A program made the translations under genes and the position numbers. The notes beneath the pieces are model-generated. The model searched no databases. It was not told the origin of the DNA and saw nothing but the letters and a program-made list of their open reading frames with translations. From contig NZ_SNZH01000001.1 in NCBI RefSeq assembly GCF_004363655.1, positions 334,451 to 398,450 on the forward strand: a DNA stretch of 64,000 nucleotides, written 5' to 3'. This DNA comes from Tahibacter aquaticus (GTDB taxonomy: Bacteria > Pseudomonadota > Gammaproteobacteria > Xanthomonadales > Rhodanobacteraceae). Of this stretch, positions 1-9,500 are shown piece by piece; positions within the stretch are counted from its first letter, which is position 1; each line of letters begins with the position of its first letter.

Positions 1-1082
1 GTCGTCGGCCACGATCAGCACGACCGGTGTCGTGGTCGAGCTGGAGTTGTTGCCCGGCGTCGGATCGGTCGTACCTGGCGGCGCCGTCACGGTCGCCGTG
101 TTGTTCAGCGTCGTCGCACTCGCAGGCGCAGTGCCGGTAATCGTGATCGTGACGCTGCCGCCATTGGGCAGGGTCGGTACCGTGCCGCTGACGGAATTGC
201 CCGCAACTGTCGGTGCGGCGCAGACCGCGCCACCGGTCGGCAAGGTGCAGGTCGCAGCAACGCCGGTGATGCCCGCCGGTACGTTGTCCGCATAGCTCGC
301 GTTGTTCGCCGCATCGGGGCCGGCATTGGTGATGAGCAGGCTGTAGCTGATCGCACCGTTTGCCGCGACCACGGCCGGGCCAGTCTTCGCGATACGCACA
401 TCGGCACTCGGCGCCGTGACGACGATGGTCACTGTCGCGTTATCGCAGATGGTCGGATTCGCCTGCGAGCAGATGCGGTAGACGATGGTGTAGCTGTTGG
501 CCGGCGTGCCCGGCGCAACCGCAACGATGCCCGTGGCCGGATCCAGCGTCACGCCCGCATTGCTGGCCGGCGTGACGATGCCGATCGTCACGTTGCCGAT
601 GGTTGCCGCAGCGCCGTTGAGCGAGTCGTTGCCGAGCACATTGCCGACATTCGCATTGCCGCTGTTGCCGTTGATCGAGCCGTAGCTGTCGTCGTCGGCC
701 ACGATCAGCACGACCGGTGTCGTGGTCGAACTGGAGTTGTTGCCCGGCGTCGGATCGGTCGTACCCGGCGGTGCCGTTACGGTCGCCGTGTTGTTCAGCG
801 TCGTCGCGGCCGCAGGCGCAGTGCCCGTGATCGTGATCGTGACGCTGCCGCCATTGGGCAGGGTCGGTACCGTGCCGCTGACCGCATTGCCGGCAACGGT
901 CGGCGCGGCGCAGACCGCGCCACCGGTCGGCAAAGTGCAGGTCGCAGCAACGCCCGTGATGCCCGCCGGTACGTTGTCCACATAGCTCGCGTTGTTCGCC
1001 GCATCGGGGCCGGCATTGGTGATGAGCAGGCTGTAGCTGATCGCACCGTTTGCCGCGACCACGGCCGGGCCGGTCTTGGCGA
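1..1082. repeat. Two near-identical direct repeats of about 392 bp, period 690 bp
   Basis: Bases 1-392 and 691-1082 match almost throughout, with scattered mostly synonymous differences. Both encode a DUF11 domain plus the beginning of the VADDDSYGS linker of the gene above. The exact 690-bp period is 230 codons, so gain or loss of a unit keeps the frame. The array may continue beyond base 1. Confidence 0.9.
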
Positions 1083-3621
1083 TGCCGAGATTCGCGACAG
1101 GCACGAAGAAGCTGGTGCTGCCGCTGGCACTGTCGTTGGCGGTGGTGACCTGGGGCGTGCTGGTGGAAATGCTCGCTGTCACCGGCACGGTGCCGCTGGC
1201 GGGTGCGGTATAGGTGAAGTTGATCGACACGCTCTGGCCCAGGGTCAGCTGGGCCGGCATGCCACTGAACAGCACCTCGCAGGTGCTGGTGTTGTAGCTC
1301 AGGGTGACGCCGGCAGGCGGTGCCGGGAAGGCGACACCGCTGGGGCAGCTGCCGGGCGTGCCGATGGTCGCGCTGTAGATGACGGTGTCGGCCGTGGCGT
1401 TGCCGGGGGAATAGTTGCCAAAGGTAATTGTTCCCGCGACAGTGGAACCGACCGCAGCGGTCGGCGGCACGCTGACGCTGGCGGCCACGTCGGCGACGGT
1501 GATTACCGTGACGCCGCTGGCGCTGTTGGGCGATACCGCACCGACGGTCTCGTTGCCGGCGATGGTGGTATTCACCGGCACCGTGCCCGAGGCCGGCGCG
1601 GGATAGGTGAAGCGGAACAGGTATTGCTGGCCCGCCGTCATCGTGGTGATGCCGGTGAAGGTCACGTTGCAGGTGGCCGCCGAATAGACCGCGGTCAGGC
1701 CCGGCGGCACATAGGTGAAGGTGACGCTGGCAGGGCAGTTGCCGGGCGTGCCGATGCTGGCAGTGACGCTGCTGACCGTGGCCGAGCCGGTACCGTCGTT
1801 GCGGAACACGAAGCTGCCGTAGACGGTCTGGCCCGGATTCGCGGCGGGGTCGACGGAGACGGCAGTGCCCAGGTCGCGCGTGACAGTCTGCGGCACGATG
1901 ATCAGGGTTTCGGTGATGTCGCCGGTCGAGGCATACGACCAGAGGTCCAGACCCTTGGCATCGCCGAAGGCCGAGGCCGCATTGTTGTTGCAGTCGGTGT
2001 TGTTATTGCCCGATGCGGTCCACCAGCGGTAGTAGCGGCCTGCTGTAGCGACGCTGGAATCCACGCCGATCAGGTTGTACGGCGGTGTCGGCGGCACCTG
2101 GGCCGAGCCGGCGCCGCAGAGGTTGCTGTTGATCGGTGCGCCGACGGTTACGTTGCGCCGCGTGACATAGCTGCGATCGTCGTAATACACGACGGAATCG
2201 CCGCTGGCATTGAGCTTGGTCATCGTCGGGCCGCCGCTGGCGTTGCCCTCGGTGTCGATGATGGGGAAATGGATTTCGCCGTTGCGGCCAGTGACGCGGT
2301 AGGAATACGGGCCGCCCGCGGGGAAATCGGTGCCGGCGTTGCTCTTGCCGTCCCAGACGATGGTGTGGGTGCCGGTGCCGGCCGTGCCGGTGATGACGCG
2401 ATTGCTGGTGTCGCCCGGATCGAAGTTCGCCCCCGCGCTGATCACGATCTGGAACGATACCGTGTTCACCGTGGTGAACTGGAAGGTACCGCCCGCGCCC
2501 TGTGTCGAGGTCGAGCCGCCGACATTGCCGGTGAAGGACACCGCCGACAGCTGCGGCACGGGCGGTGTCGAGGGAATGCCGAGGAAGGTGAAGACCTTGT
2601 TGACCTCGGCCGCGTTCGCGCCAGTGGGCGTGATGTCGCTGAAGAAAATCGGATCCTGCGGCCGCTGCGCCGTCACGCCGGCGGGAAAGCCCGAGTCAAC
2701 GAACTGGTTGTTGCCGCGAATGTCCTTGTACAGCGACGAACCTTCGTCCATGAAGCCGCCGGAGTTGGCGTACAGCGCGTAGGCATTCGGATCGATGCCC
2801 TGCATCTTCTGCCGATAGCGGTAGCCGTCGAGCGTGGTGTAGTACAGCGTGTGGTAGATCGCCCGCGGATTGCTGCCGGTATAGCCAACCCAGGCATAGG
2901 TGAACAGACGTCCGTTCAGGTCGGTGATGGAGCTGGCCGTGGCACGCACGGTGACGTCCCAGGCCGATACCTGCTGGGTCAGGATCTGCGGCGTGGCGAC
3001 CAGGCCGTCGACCGTAGTCCCCGACGCACCGCCGGCGAAGCGCACACCGTAGATGCCGCTGACCGGTGCACGGTAGGCGCAGGGTGCATAGCCGTTGGCG
3101 CCGACGGAAACGGAATTGTCAGCACTGTTGGGGCCGGCGAGTTCCGCTGCGCGCGAGCCGATCTGGCCCAGCGTGGTGCCGGAATAGCTGCCCGCCGGCG
3201 GCGTGGTCTGGGTACAGGCGAAGTTGGCCGTGCCCGGAATCGTCTCGGCGCCCTTGGTGCCGAAATTCTGCGGGTTGTAGACGAAGATCTCGCCGCTGGT
3301 GCCGTTATTGCGGTTGCGCGAGCCGAGCAGGATGTACTCGTTGGCCTCGGCGTAGACGTAGAGGAACTGGCGCGCCGGAATGATGCCCATGTAGTTGCCG
3401 TTGTTGCGCAAGTCCATGGTGGCGCGGAAGCCAGCGGCCTCGTAGCCGGCCGGATACATGGACCGGCTGCCTTCGGCCCAGGCACTCAGGCTGGCCGCGG
3501 CACCCAGCAGCAAGGCCATGCCTCGCAAGGCCCAGTTGCGCCTGGCCGAGCCGGCCGACGCGCGGCCGCTTGAATCGATGGCGCGCCGTTGCGCCGGATC
3601 GGTACCGCTGTGTGCAGTCAT
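1..3621 (-). CDS. Secreted DUF11/Ig-like repeat protein, C-terminus cut by the window edge
   Basis: The frame is open from an ATG at 3621 to base 1, giving 1207 visible residues with no stop, so the gene continues to the left. A long basic N-region is followed by a hydrophobic stretch ending in SLSAWA near residue 49, read as a signal peptide. Residues about 55-350 are a non-repetitive Tyr/Asn-rich part. About 380-460 resembles a FlgD-type Ig fold, and about 580-830 holds CARDB/Ig-like segments. Two nearly identical DUF11-type domains (starting near 842 and 1073, each with the phrase IAKTGPAVVAANG) are separated by a VADDDSYGS linker module. DUF11 proteins are usually long surface or exported proteins of unknown function. 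A weak AGGGG precedes the start. It is divergent from the exported protein at 4236. Export and the repeat architecture are well supported; the role is unknown. Confidence 0.85.
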   Translation of the reverse strand, partial: MTAHSGTDPAQRRAIDSSGRASAGSARRNWALRGMALLLGAAASLSAWAEGSRSMYPAGYEAAGFRATMDLRNNGNYMGIIPARQFLYVYAEANEYILLGSRNRNNGTSGEIFVYNPQNFGTKGAETIPGTANFACTQTTPPAGSYSGTTLGQIGSRAAELAGPNSADNSVSVGANGYAPCAYRAPVSGIYGVRFAGGASGTTVDGLVATPQILTQQVSAWDVTVRATASSITDLNGRLFTYAWVGYTGSNPRAIYHTLYYTTLDGYRYRQKMQGIDPNAYALYANSGGFMDEGSSLYKDIRGNNQFVDSGFPAGVTAQRPQDPIFFSDITPTGANAAEVNKVFTFLGIPSTPPVPQLSAVSFTGNVGGSTSTQGAGGTFQFTTVNTVSFQIVISAGANFDPGDTSNRVITGTAGTGTHTIVWDGKSNAGTDFPAGGPYSYRVTGRNGEIHFPIIDTEGNASGGPTMTKLNASGDSVVYYDDRSYVTRRNVTVGAPINSNLCGAGSAQVPPTPPYNLIGVDSSVATAGRYYRWWTASGNNNTDCNNNAASAFGDAKGLDLWSYASTGDITETLIIVPQTVTRDLGTAVSVDPAANPGQTVYGSFVFRNDGTGSATVSSVTASIGTPGNCPASVTFTYVPPGLTAVYSAATCNVTFTGITTMTAGQQYLFRFTYPAPASGTVPVNTTIAGNETVGAVSPNSASGVTVITVADVAASVSVPPTAAVGSTVAGTITFGNYSPGNATADTVIYSATIGTPGSCPSGVAFPAPPAGVTLSYNTSTCEVLFSGMPAQLTLGQSVSINFTYTAPASGTVPVTASISTSTPQVTTANDSASGSTSFFVPVANLGIAKTGPAVVAANGAISYSLLITNAGPDAANNASYVDNVPAGITGVAATCTLPTGGAVCAAPTVAGNAVSGTVPTLPNGGSVTITITGTAPAAATTLNNTATVTAPPGTTDPTPGNNSSSTTTPVVLIVADDDSYGSINGNSGNANVGNVLGNDSLNGAAATIGNVTIGIVTPASNAGVTLDPATGIVAVAPGTPANSYTIVYRICSQANPTICDNATVTIVVTAPSADVRIAKTGPAVVAANGAISYSLLITNAGPDAANNASYADNVPAGITGVAATCTLPTGGAVCAAPTVAGNSVSGTVPTLPNGGSVTITITGTAPASATTLNNTATVTAPPGTTDPTPGNNSSSTTTPVVLIVADD

Positions 3622-4008
3622 CTCGCCGTTCCCCTGAAACGTCAAAGACACCCGCATGGCTACGCAGCCGTTGCAGGCAATTTTCGTGGTGATTTTTTTG
3701 ATTGCTGGTCGAAGCGGGCCTGATGGCCTGCGCCGCTACGGGTTCGCACAAGAACTCGTGCCGCCGCTCCTGCGCTATTCGTGCCGAAGGGGCAATGCCT
3801 GCCCACTCAGTACTTTGGCGTATTCAAAGTAACACGGCAGAGCCCGCCGACAGCAGGATTGACACCAGGCCAGGACAGTTTTGTCCCAAATTTACAAAGG
3901 TGTCGCCGATGTAACGAACTCGGCACCTTCAATCCGCAGCCAAGCCTGAAGCCGACGGCAAAACGCCTGTGTTTTCAGCGTTATGAAATTTTCTCAATGG
4001 GTAATTGC

Positions 4009-4033
4009 ACGATTCTGCACAAAGCAGAATCGT
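4009..4033. promoter_or_regulatory. 10-bp perfect inverted repeat, possible operator
   Basis: Arms ACGATTCTGC (4009-4018) and GCAGAATCGT (4024-4033) flank a 5-base spacer, and GCAC/GTGC continue the symmetry across a small bulge. It has no T-run and lies about 200 bp upstream of the start at 4236, between divergent genes. A regulator-binding site is therefore more likely than a terminator. Confidence 0.5.
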
Positions 4034-4086
4034 TGTGCGACGCGGGTTTCAGCCATGAAGGGGGCAGAAATTCCGTGCCGCGTGAC

Positions 4087-4114
4087 ACATTAGTTAGCGA
4101 CTGTTAACTAATGT
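4087..4114. promoter_or_regulatory. 10-bp perfect inverted repeat, possible operator near the 4236 gene
   Basis: Arms ACATTAGTTA (4087-4096) and TAACTAATGT (4105-4114) flank 8 bases. The AT-rich dyad lies about 120 bp upstream of the next start and resembles a transcription-factor site in size and spacing. No specific regulator family is recognised. Confidence 0.5.
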
Positions 4115-4235
4115 TCAGCCTTGTGAATGGGACACCTGCGCCCGCTTTGCATGACTATACTTCCCCGGATACGTAGCCGTATGTCGAGCCTCGATACCGA
4201 CGCCGCTGCGGCCAGACAGGGGAACCAACCGACCC

Positions 4236-6314
4236 ATGCAGGCATTCGCGCTGTTATCGCGAAGCGGTGTTTCGGCCGTCAGCCGGCGCTGGGCGCCGCT
4301 CTTCGCGTCCGTTGCAACCGGTGTCATCGCGACGTGCGGCGTGGGCTTATTGCTGGGTCCGATAGCGGCGCACGGCGCGGCATTCCCTCCCCACGCCAAC
4401 GCCTCGCCGGCACGGCCTACGTATGCCGAGGCCGGCGATGGCGAACTGCATATCCGCTTCAATCACGAATTGCTCGCCCAGCTCGGCCTGCAAGCGCTGC
4501 AGGCAGACGGCCGCAGTGTGGCCACGGAGGGGCTTGCCATACCACTGAGTTCGCTGGGAAAAACCCGGCTGGAACTGCAGGGTGCCGGCCTGCGCGCCTG
4601 GCAGGGCGGCGAACTCAGGGCCGCCGCCGGCTTCGTCCTTGCCGACGGCGACGGCACTACCCGGCTCGATTTCCGCACACTGTCGCTGATACCGCGGCGT
4701 GGCAGCACCGAACTGGATTTCAGCGGCGCCACCACTGCGGCCCGGCTGCGGGCGGATTCGGTCATGGCCATACGCGCCAGCGACGCTGCGGCCTTGCAGG
4801 TGCTCTCGCTGGACCTGCGCCTGGCCCCGGAAGCCGCGGCGGAGCTGGGCCAACCCGGCTGGGCCGGACTGACCATCGCCGATGCGCAGCTCAGCCTGAA
4901 GCTGACCCGACCCAGCCCGGCGGGCGAATCCAGCTGCGCCGTGCCGAACTGGCCCGGCAGCGGCGACGGTGCGTATGCCGCCGACCTGCAGCTGGACGGC
5001 ATCACGGCGCAGATGATGCGTTGCGGCGAACCGGGCTGCAGCGGCAACGCCTGCACCTGCGATGGCCCGGGCGGCACCGACGCGGCGGTGGTGATCGCGC
5101 CGGCCGCCGAGCTGTCCAACCCCGACGACGACAACGGCGGCCTGCCCTGCACAGCGGCAGACCCCTGCAGCGCCGACCTGCCCTGGAATGCGCGCTTCTC
5201 GCCGCCGCGGCCGCCTCACGGCAACGACCAGCACCCGTTGCTGATCTGGAACCTGTACCGGCTGGATGCCGACGGCGGCATCAGCCAGATCGGCCGCTCC
5301 GGCGTCAAGCACGCCTTCGTCGCCCTGAACAGCCAGTGCGCCTGTGCCGACGCGCAGATCCTCGGCCGTGGCTGCAGCGACACCTACGCCAGCAACAACA
5401 ACGACAACAACGCCGCCCTGGGGGCACGCCGCGAAGTCGACCCGACCCAGGTGCGCTGGGGCCGCTGCGGCTCGCTCGACGATGACGAGGTCGTGCCACC
5501 CAACCCCGACCTCGGCGGCTGCGACGGCAAGCGCGACGCCAGCGGCAACACCGTGTGGAGCCATCGCCTGAGCGTGCGCGAATCGCAGCTCGATCCGGCG
5601 CAACACGTGGGATCGCGCTATCTGTTCGAGGCCTGGTACCTGGTCCGCGACGATGTAAACATTTATAACTCGATGGGTTTTATCGAAGTAGCGCCGCACT
5701 GGGAAGGCACCTGGCAATTGCCGCCGGCACCCGCTACGGCATTCCGGCGCGGTAGCGCGCTGGATGCCTGGGCACCACCGCAAGCTGCCGATCCGCTGCA
5801 ACTCGTCAGCAGCCATCGCGATGCGCGTGGCCAGCTGCGCCTGGCCACGCGCGTACGCGATCTCGGCCAGGGCCGCTGGCGCTACGACTACGCGCTAGTG
5901 AATTTCGACTACGCCCAGGTGCAGACCGCCGGCAGCGAACCGAACCTGCGTGTGCTCGGCAATGCCGGCCTTGCCGCCGTGTCGCTGCCGCTGCCCGCGT
6001 CGACGCGCGTGTTGGCCAGCGTCTTCGTCGACGGCGACCTGCTCGCCGGCAACGACTGGAACAGCCATCGCCTGGCGCAGGAACTGCGCTGGCAGGCCGT
6101 GCCCGGGACGAGCCTGGACTGGGGCAGCCTGTTTCGCTACTCGCTCATCGCCGACGCGGCCCCCGTGAGCGGCACGCTGCAGACCTGGCTGGATGCGGAT
6201 GCGCAACAGGCAGGCCCGGCGCTGGCCGCGCTGGTGCCGGGCGCGCCCGGTACCGGGTGGATTTTTTCCGATGCGTTCGAGGCACTGCTGCGCGGAGGCA
6301 CCCGCACACCATAA
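4236..6314 (+). CDS. Exported protein of unknown family with an F-x-D-x-F-E tail
   Basis: 692 residues starting at ATG 4236. The N-terminus has basic residues and a hydrophobic core (about residues 22-48), consistent with a signal peptide. The mature part is rich in Asp, Asn and Gly and carries a Cys-rich segment near residues 228-272 (CGEPGC, CTC). It also has an Asn/Asp run around the segment SNNNDNNAALG and several further Cys pairs, suggesting disulfide bonds outside the cytoplasm. No catalytic motif is recognised. The C-terminus reads GWIFSDAFEALLRGG, similar to the ending of the kelch protein at 15903-17090. It is divergent from the DUF11 protein and followed by a 200-bp AT-rich gap before the next giant exported protein. 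Function unknown. Confidence 0.8.
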   Translation: MQAFALLSRSGVSAVSRRWAPLFASVATGVIATCGVGLLLGPIAAHGAAFPPHANASPARPTYAEAGDGELHIRFNHELLAQLGLQALQADGRSVATEGLAIPLSSLGKTRLELQGAGLRAWQGGELRAAAGFVLADGDGTTRLDFRTLSLIPRRGSTELDFSGATTAARLRADSVMAIRASDAAALQVLSLDLRLAPEAAAELGQPGWAGLTIADAQLSLKLTRPSPAGESSCAVPNWPGSGDGAYAADLQLDGITAQMMRCGEPGCSGNACTCDGPGGTDAAVVIAPAAELSNPDDDNGGLPCTAADPCSADLPWNARFSPPRPPHGNDQHPLLIWNLYRLDADGGISQIGRSGVKHAFVALNSQCACADAQILGRGCSDTYASNNNDNNAALGARREVDPTQVRWGRCGSLDDDEVVPPNPDLGGCDGKRDASGNTVWSHRLSVRESQLDPAQHVGSRYLFEAWYLVRDDVNIYNSMGFIEVAPHWEGTWQLPPAPATAFRRGSALDAWAPPQAADPLQLVSSHRDARGQLRLATRVRDLGQGRWRYDYALVNFDYAQVQTAGSEPNLRVLGNAGLAAVSLPLPASTRVLASVFVDGDLLAGNDWNSHRLAQELRWQAVPGTSLDWGSLFRYSLIADAAPVSGTLQTWLDADAQQAGPALAALVPGAPGTGWIFSDAFEALLRGGTRTP

Positions 6315-6516
6315 CGACGCGACACGTTTGTTTTCTATTTTTATTAATAGCTTTAGTTCACTTGTATCGCTTGACTGAAACGAAGCGGCCGTACCCGCGC
6401 CGTTTCAGCGCACCGACCGGCACGCTCATTGCCGGGAAGACGGACGACAGGCTCGCCCGCGCACATCGCCCAGAGGCGGTCTACGCAGGCGATTTTCAGC
6501 ACTTGGGGATATAACA

Positions 6517-9500
6517 ATGCAAACACCCACAAAACGCGGCCGAAGGGCAGCGCATGTTCTGTTGTTGCTCGGATCAGGACTAAGCCCGGCCGCATTCGCG
6601 GCGATCTCGGGCACGGTATTCCAGGACTTCAATTCCAACGGCCAGCGCGATCTCGGCGGCGTCGCCGCCGCGGTCGACCGCGGCATCGGCGGGGTCAGCG
6701 TACGCGCCTACGACGTCAGCGGTGCCTGCGGCGTGGCGGCCACCACCAGCAGCGTGCCGGCCAGCCTCGGCAGCTTCACGCTGAACGTCACCGGCTGCAG
6801 TGCAGCGGCGCCTCTGCGTGTCGAGTTCACCGGCTATCCGGCCGGCCTGCAACCCAGCTTCCACTCCCGCGCCTCCTCCGGCGCACCGGTGGCAACGCGC
6901 GGCGGCACGACCGTGCAGTTCGTCGCCGACGGCGCCAACAATGTGGAAGTCGGACTTAATGCCCCGGTCGAGTTCTGCCAGGACGATCCGCTGGTGGCCG
7001 TCGCCGAGCAGGCCTTCGGCGATCCCCAGGCCGCGGCCAACGCCTCCATCGATGCGGTCGTGCGCTTCCCCTATTCGCTGACCGGCAGCGTCGGCACGCC
7101 GCAACCCACCGGTCCGGTCGGCATAGCCGGCGTACCCGAGGTCGGCACGGTCTACGGCATGGCCTACGACAAGCTGCAGGACAACCTGTTCATCGCCGCC
7201 TATCACAAGCGCCACGCAGGCTTCGGTCCCGGCGGCACCGGCACCATCTATCGCGTCAACGCCGCGTCCAGCGGCGCCCCGGCGGCACCGGCCAGCTTCG
7301 TCGACCTGAATGCGGTATTCGGCCCCGCCACCACCGGCACCGATACCGTGCGCGGCAACTACGAAGGCGGCGCCGGTGGCGACACCACCTGGGACCAGGT
7401 CGGCAAAAGCGCGTACGGCGACCTGGAACTGAGCCTCGACGGCGCAAGCCTGTTCGCGGTGAACATGGCCGACCGCCAGTTGTATACGATTCCCACCAGC
7501 GGCGCGCTCAACACCACCACCATCACACGGCGGCCGATTCCCTCGCCCTGCACCACGGCAGCGGACGCGCGTCCGTTCGGCCTGGCGATGCGCGGCACCA
7601 CCTTGTACGTCAGCGGCGTCTGTTCGGCACAGTCCACTCAGCTCGCCGCCGATCTGCGCGCCTGGGTGTATGCCTACGACACCGTCGCCGGCACGTTCGG
7701 CGCCACGCCGGTGCTGCAGTTCGCGCTCAATTATCCGCGCGCAGCGGGCAATAGCGACGCGGTCAACGACCCCAGCGGCGATGCGATCTGGCGCGCCTGG
7801 TCGTCGGTCGCCGGCACGCCGGCAGCGACCAACAATTCGGTGTACGCCGAACCAATGTTCTCTGACCTGACCTTCGACGGCCCCGATCTCGTACTCGGCC
7901 TGCGCGACCGCCACGGCGATCACACCGGCACAGGCAACGTCGGCACCATCCGCGGCATTACCGCGGGCGAAATCCTGCGCGCCTGCGCCAACGGCGCGGG
8001 CGGCTGGAATCTCGAACAGGAAGGCAGCTGCGGCGGCGTCACTGGTGCCGCCGGCACGGCCACCAACCAGGCGCGCGGCCCGAACTCCGCCGGCAATACG
8101 CGCGGTGGCGAGTTCTATCCGCTGGACCACTACTCGGATACCTCGCCGCCGTTCTTCATCAACGACACGCCGCCGGACTACAACGGCCGTCACGATGAAA
8201 ACGCCCAGGGCGCGCTGATCCAGGTGCCCGGCTACGCCACGGTCGCCTCGACCATCATGGACCCGTTCCGCTTCAACTCGGGCGGCCTGCGCTGGTACAG
8301 CAACCTCACGCCGGCCGATCCGGCCAGCTCGCGCGGCTATGAAATCTTCCAGACCGGCAGCGGCGGTTTCTCCAAGGCCAACGGCCTCGGCGACGCCGAC
8401 GCGCTGTGCCGCGCAGCGCCGGTGGAGGTGGGCAACTATGTGTGGAACGACAGCAATCACAACGGCGTGATGGACCCGGGCGAAGCGCCCATCGCCAACG
8501 TAGTACTGAACCTGTACAGCAGCAGCGGCGCGGTGCTCGGCAGCGCGACCACCGATGCGAACGGCGAGTACTACTTCGTCTTCAGCCAGGGCGCGGCCGA
8601 CGCGAGCACGACGGACAACCTCATCGTCGCGCCAAATCCGTATTTCTCCACCTATACCATCGGCATCGTGCCGGCCAATTTCAGCGCCGGCGGCGCACTG
8701 GTCAATCTGCGTGCGACCGTGGCGAATACCGGCGGCGGCGGCGTAGCCGACCTGCGCGATTCCGACGGCGTGGCCGTGACCATTCCCGCCTCGACCACCA
8801 CGCTGGGAGCCGCTTTCACCCTGGCCGGTGCGGGCGACAACAACCACAGCATCGACTTCGGCTTCGGCTCGTTCGACTACGGCGATCTGCCCGACACCGC
8901 CGCCGGCAATGGCAGCGGCAACTACAACACCCTGGCGGCGGACAACGGCGCGGCGCACGGCATCGTGCCCGGCCTGTTCCTCGGCGCGACGGTGGATGCG
9001 GAAGCCGACGGCCAGCCCAATGCTGCCGCCAGCGGCGACGACAGCAACGGCACGCCCGACGACGAAGACGGCGTCACCGTTGCCGACCTCGCCCTGCGCG
9101 TAGGCCGTGCGCCGGCGGTACGCGTCAACGCAACCAATACCAGCGGCGCCGCGGCACAGCTGTGCGGTTTCATCGACTACAACGGCGACGGCGACTTCGC
9201 CGATGCGGGCGAAAGCGCCAACCTCGGCGTGCCCAACGGCAGCAATAACGCGGCATTCACGCTGAACTTCGGCGTGGTGCCGGCCGGTTCCGCCACGGCC
9301 AGTTATGCACGCTTCCGCCTCAGTACCGATGCGGGCTGCAGCGCCAGCGGCATCGCGACCAATGGCGAAGTGGAAGACTATACCGCCACCATCGCCGCGC
9401 TCGACTTCGGCGACCTGCCCGACGCGGCCGCCGGCACCGGCACCGGCAACTACAACACGCGCGAAGCCGACAGCGGCGCCAGCCATGTCATCGTCGGCGG

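Larger units (their letters stand above)
3622..4235. other. 614-bp divergent intergenic region between two exported-protein genes
   Basis: No convincing gene is seen here; short open frames lack coding character. The part from about 3800 to 4115 is less G+C-rich than its surroundings and must hold the promoters of both divergent genes. It contains two clean palindromes, listed separately. I could not assign -35/-10 elements with confidence. Confidence 0.6.

Noticed and set aside
1624-3573. 649-codon open frame on the plus strand opposite the DUF11 protein
   Set aside because: Low-complexity Arg/Ala/Gly translation with no domain; the minus-strand frame has a signal peptide and repeat domains.
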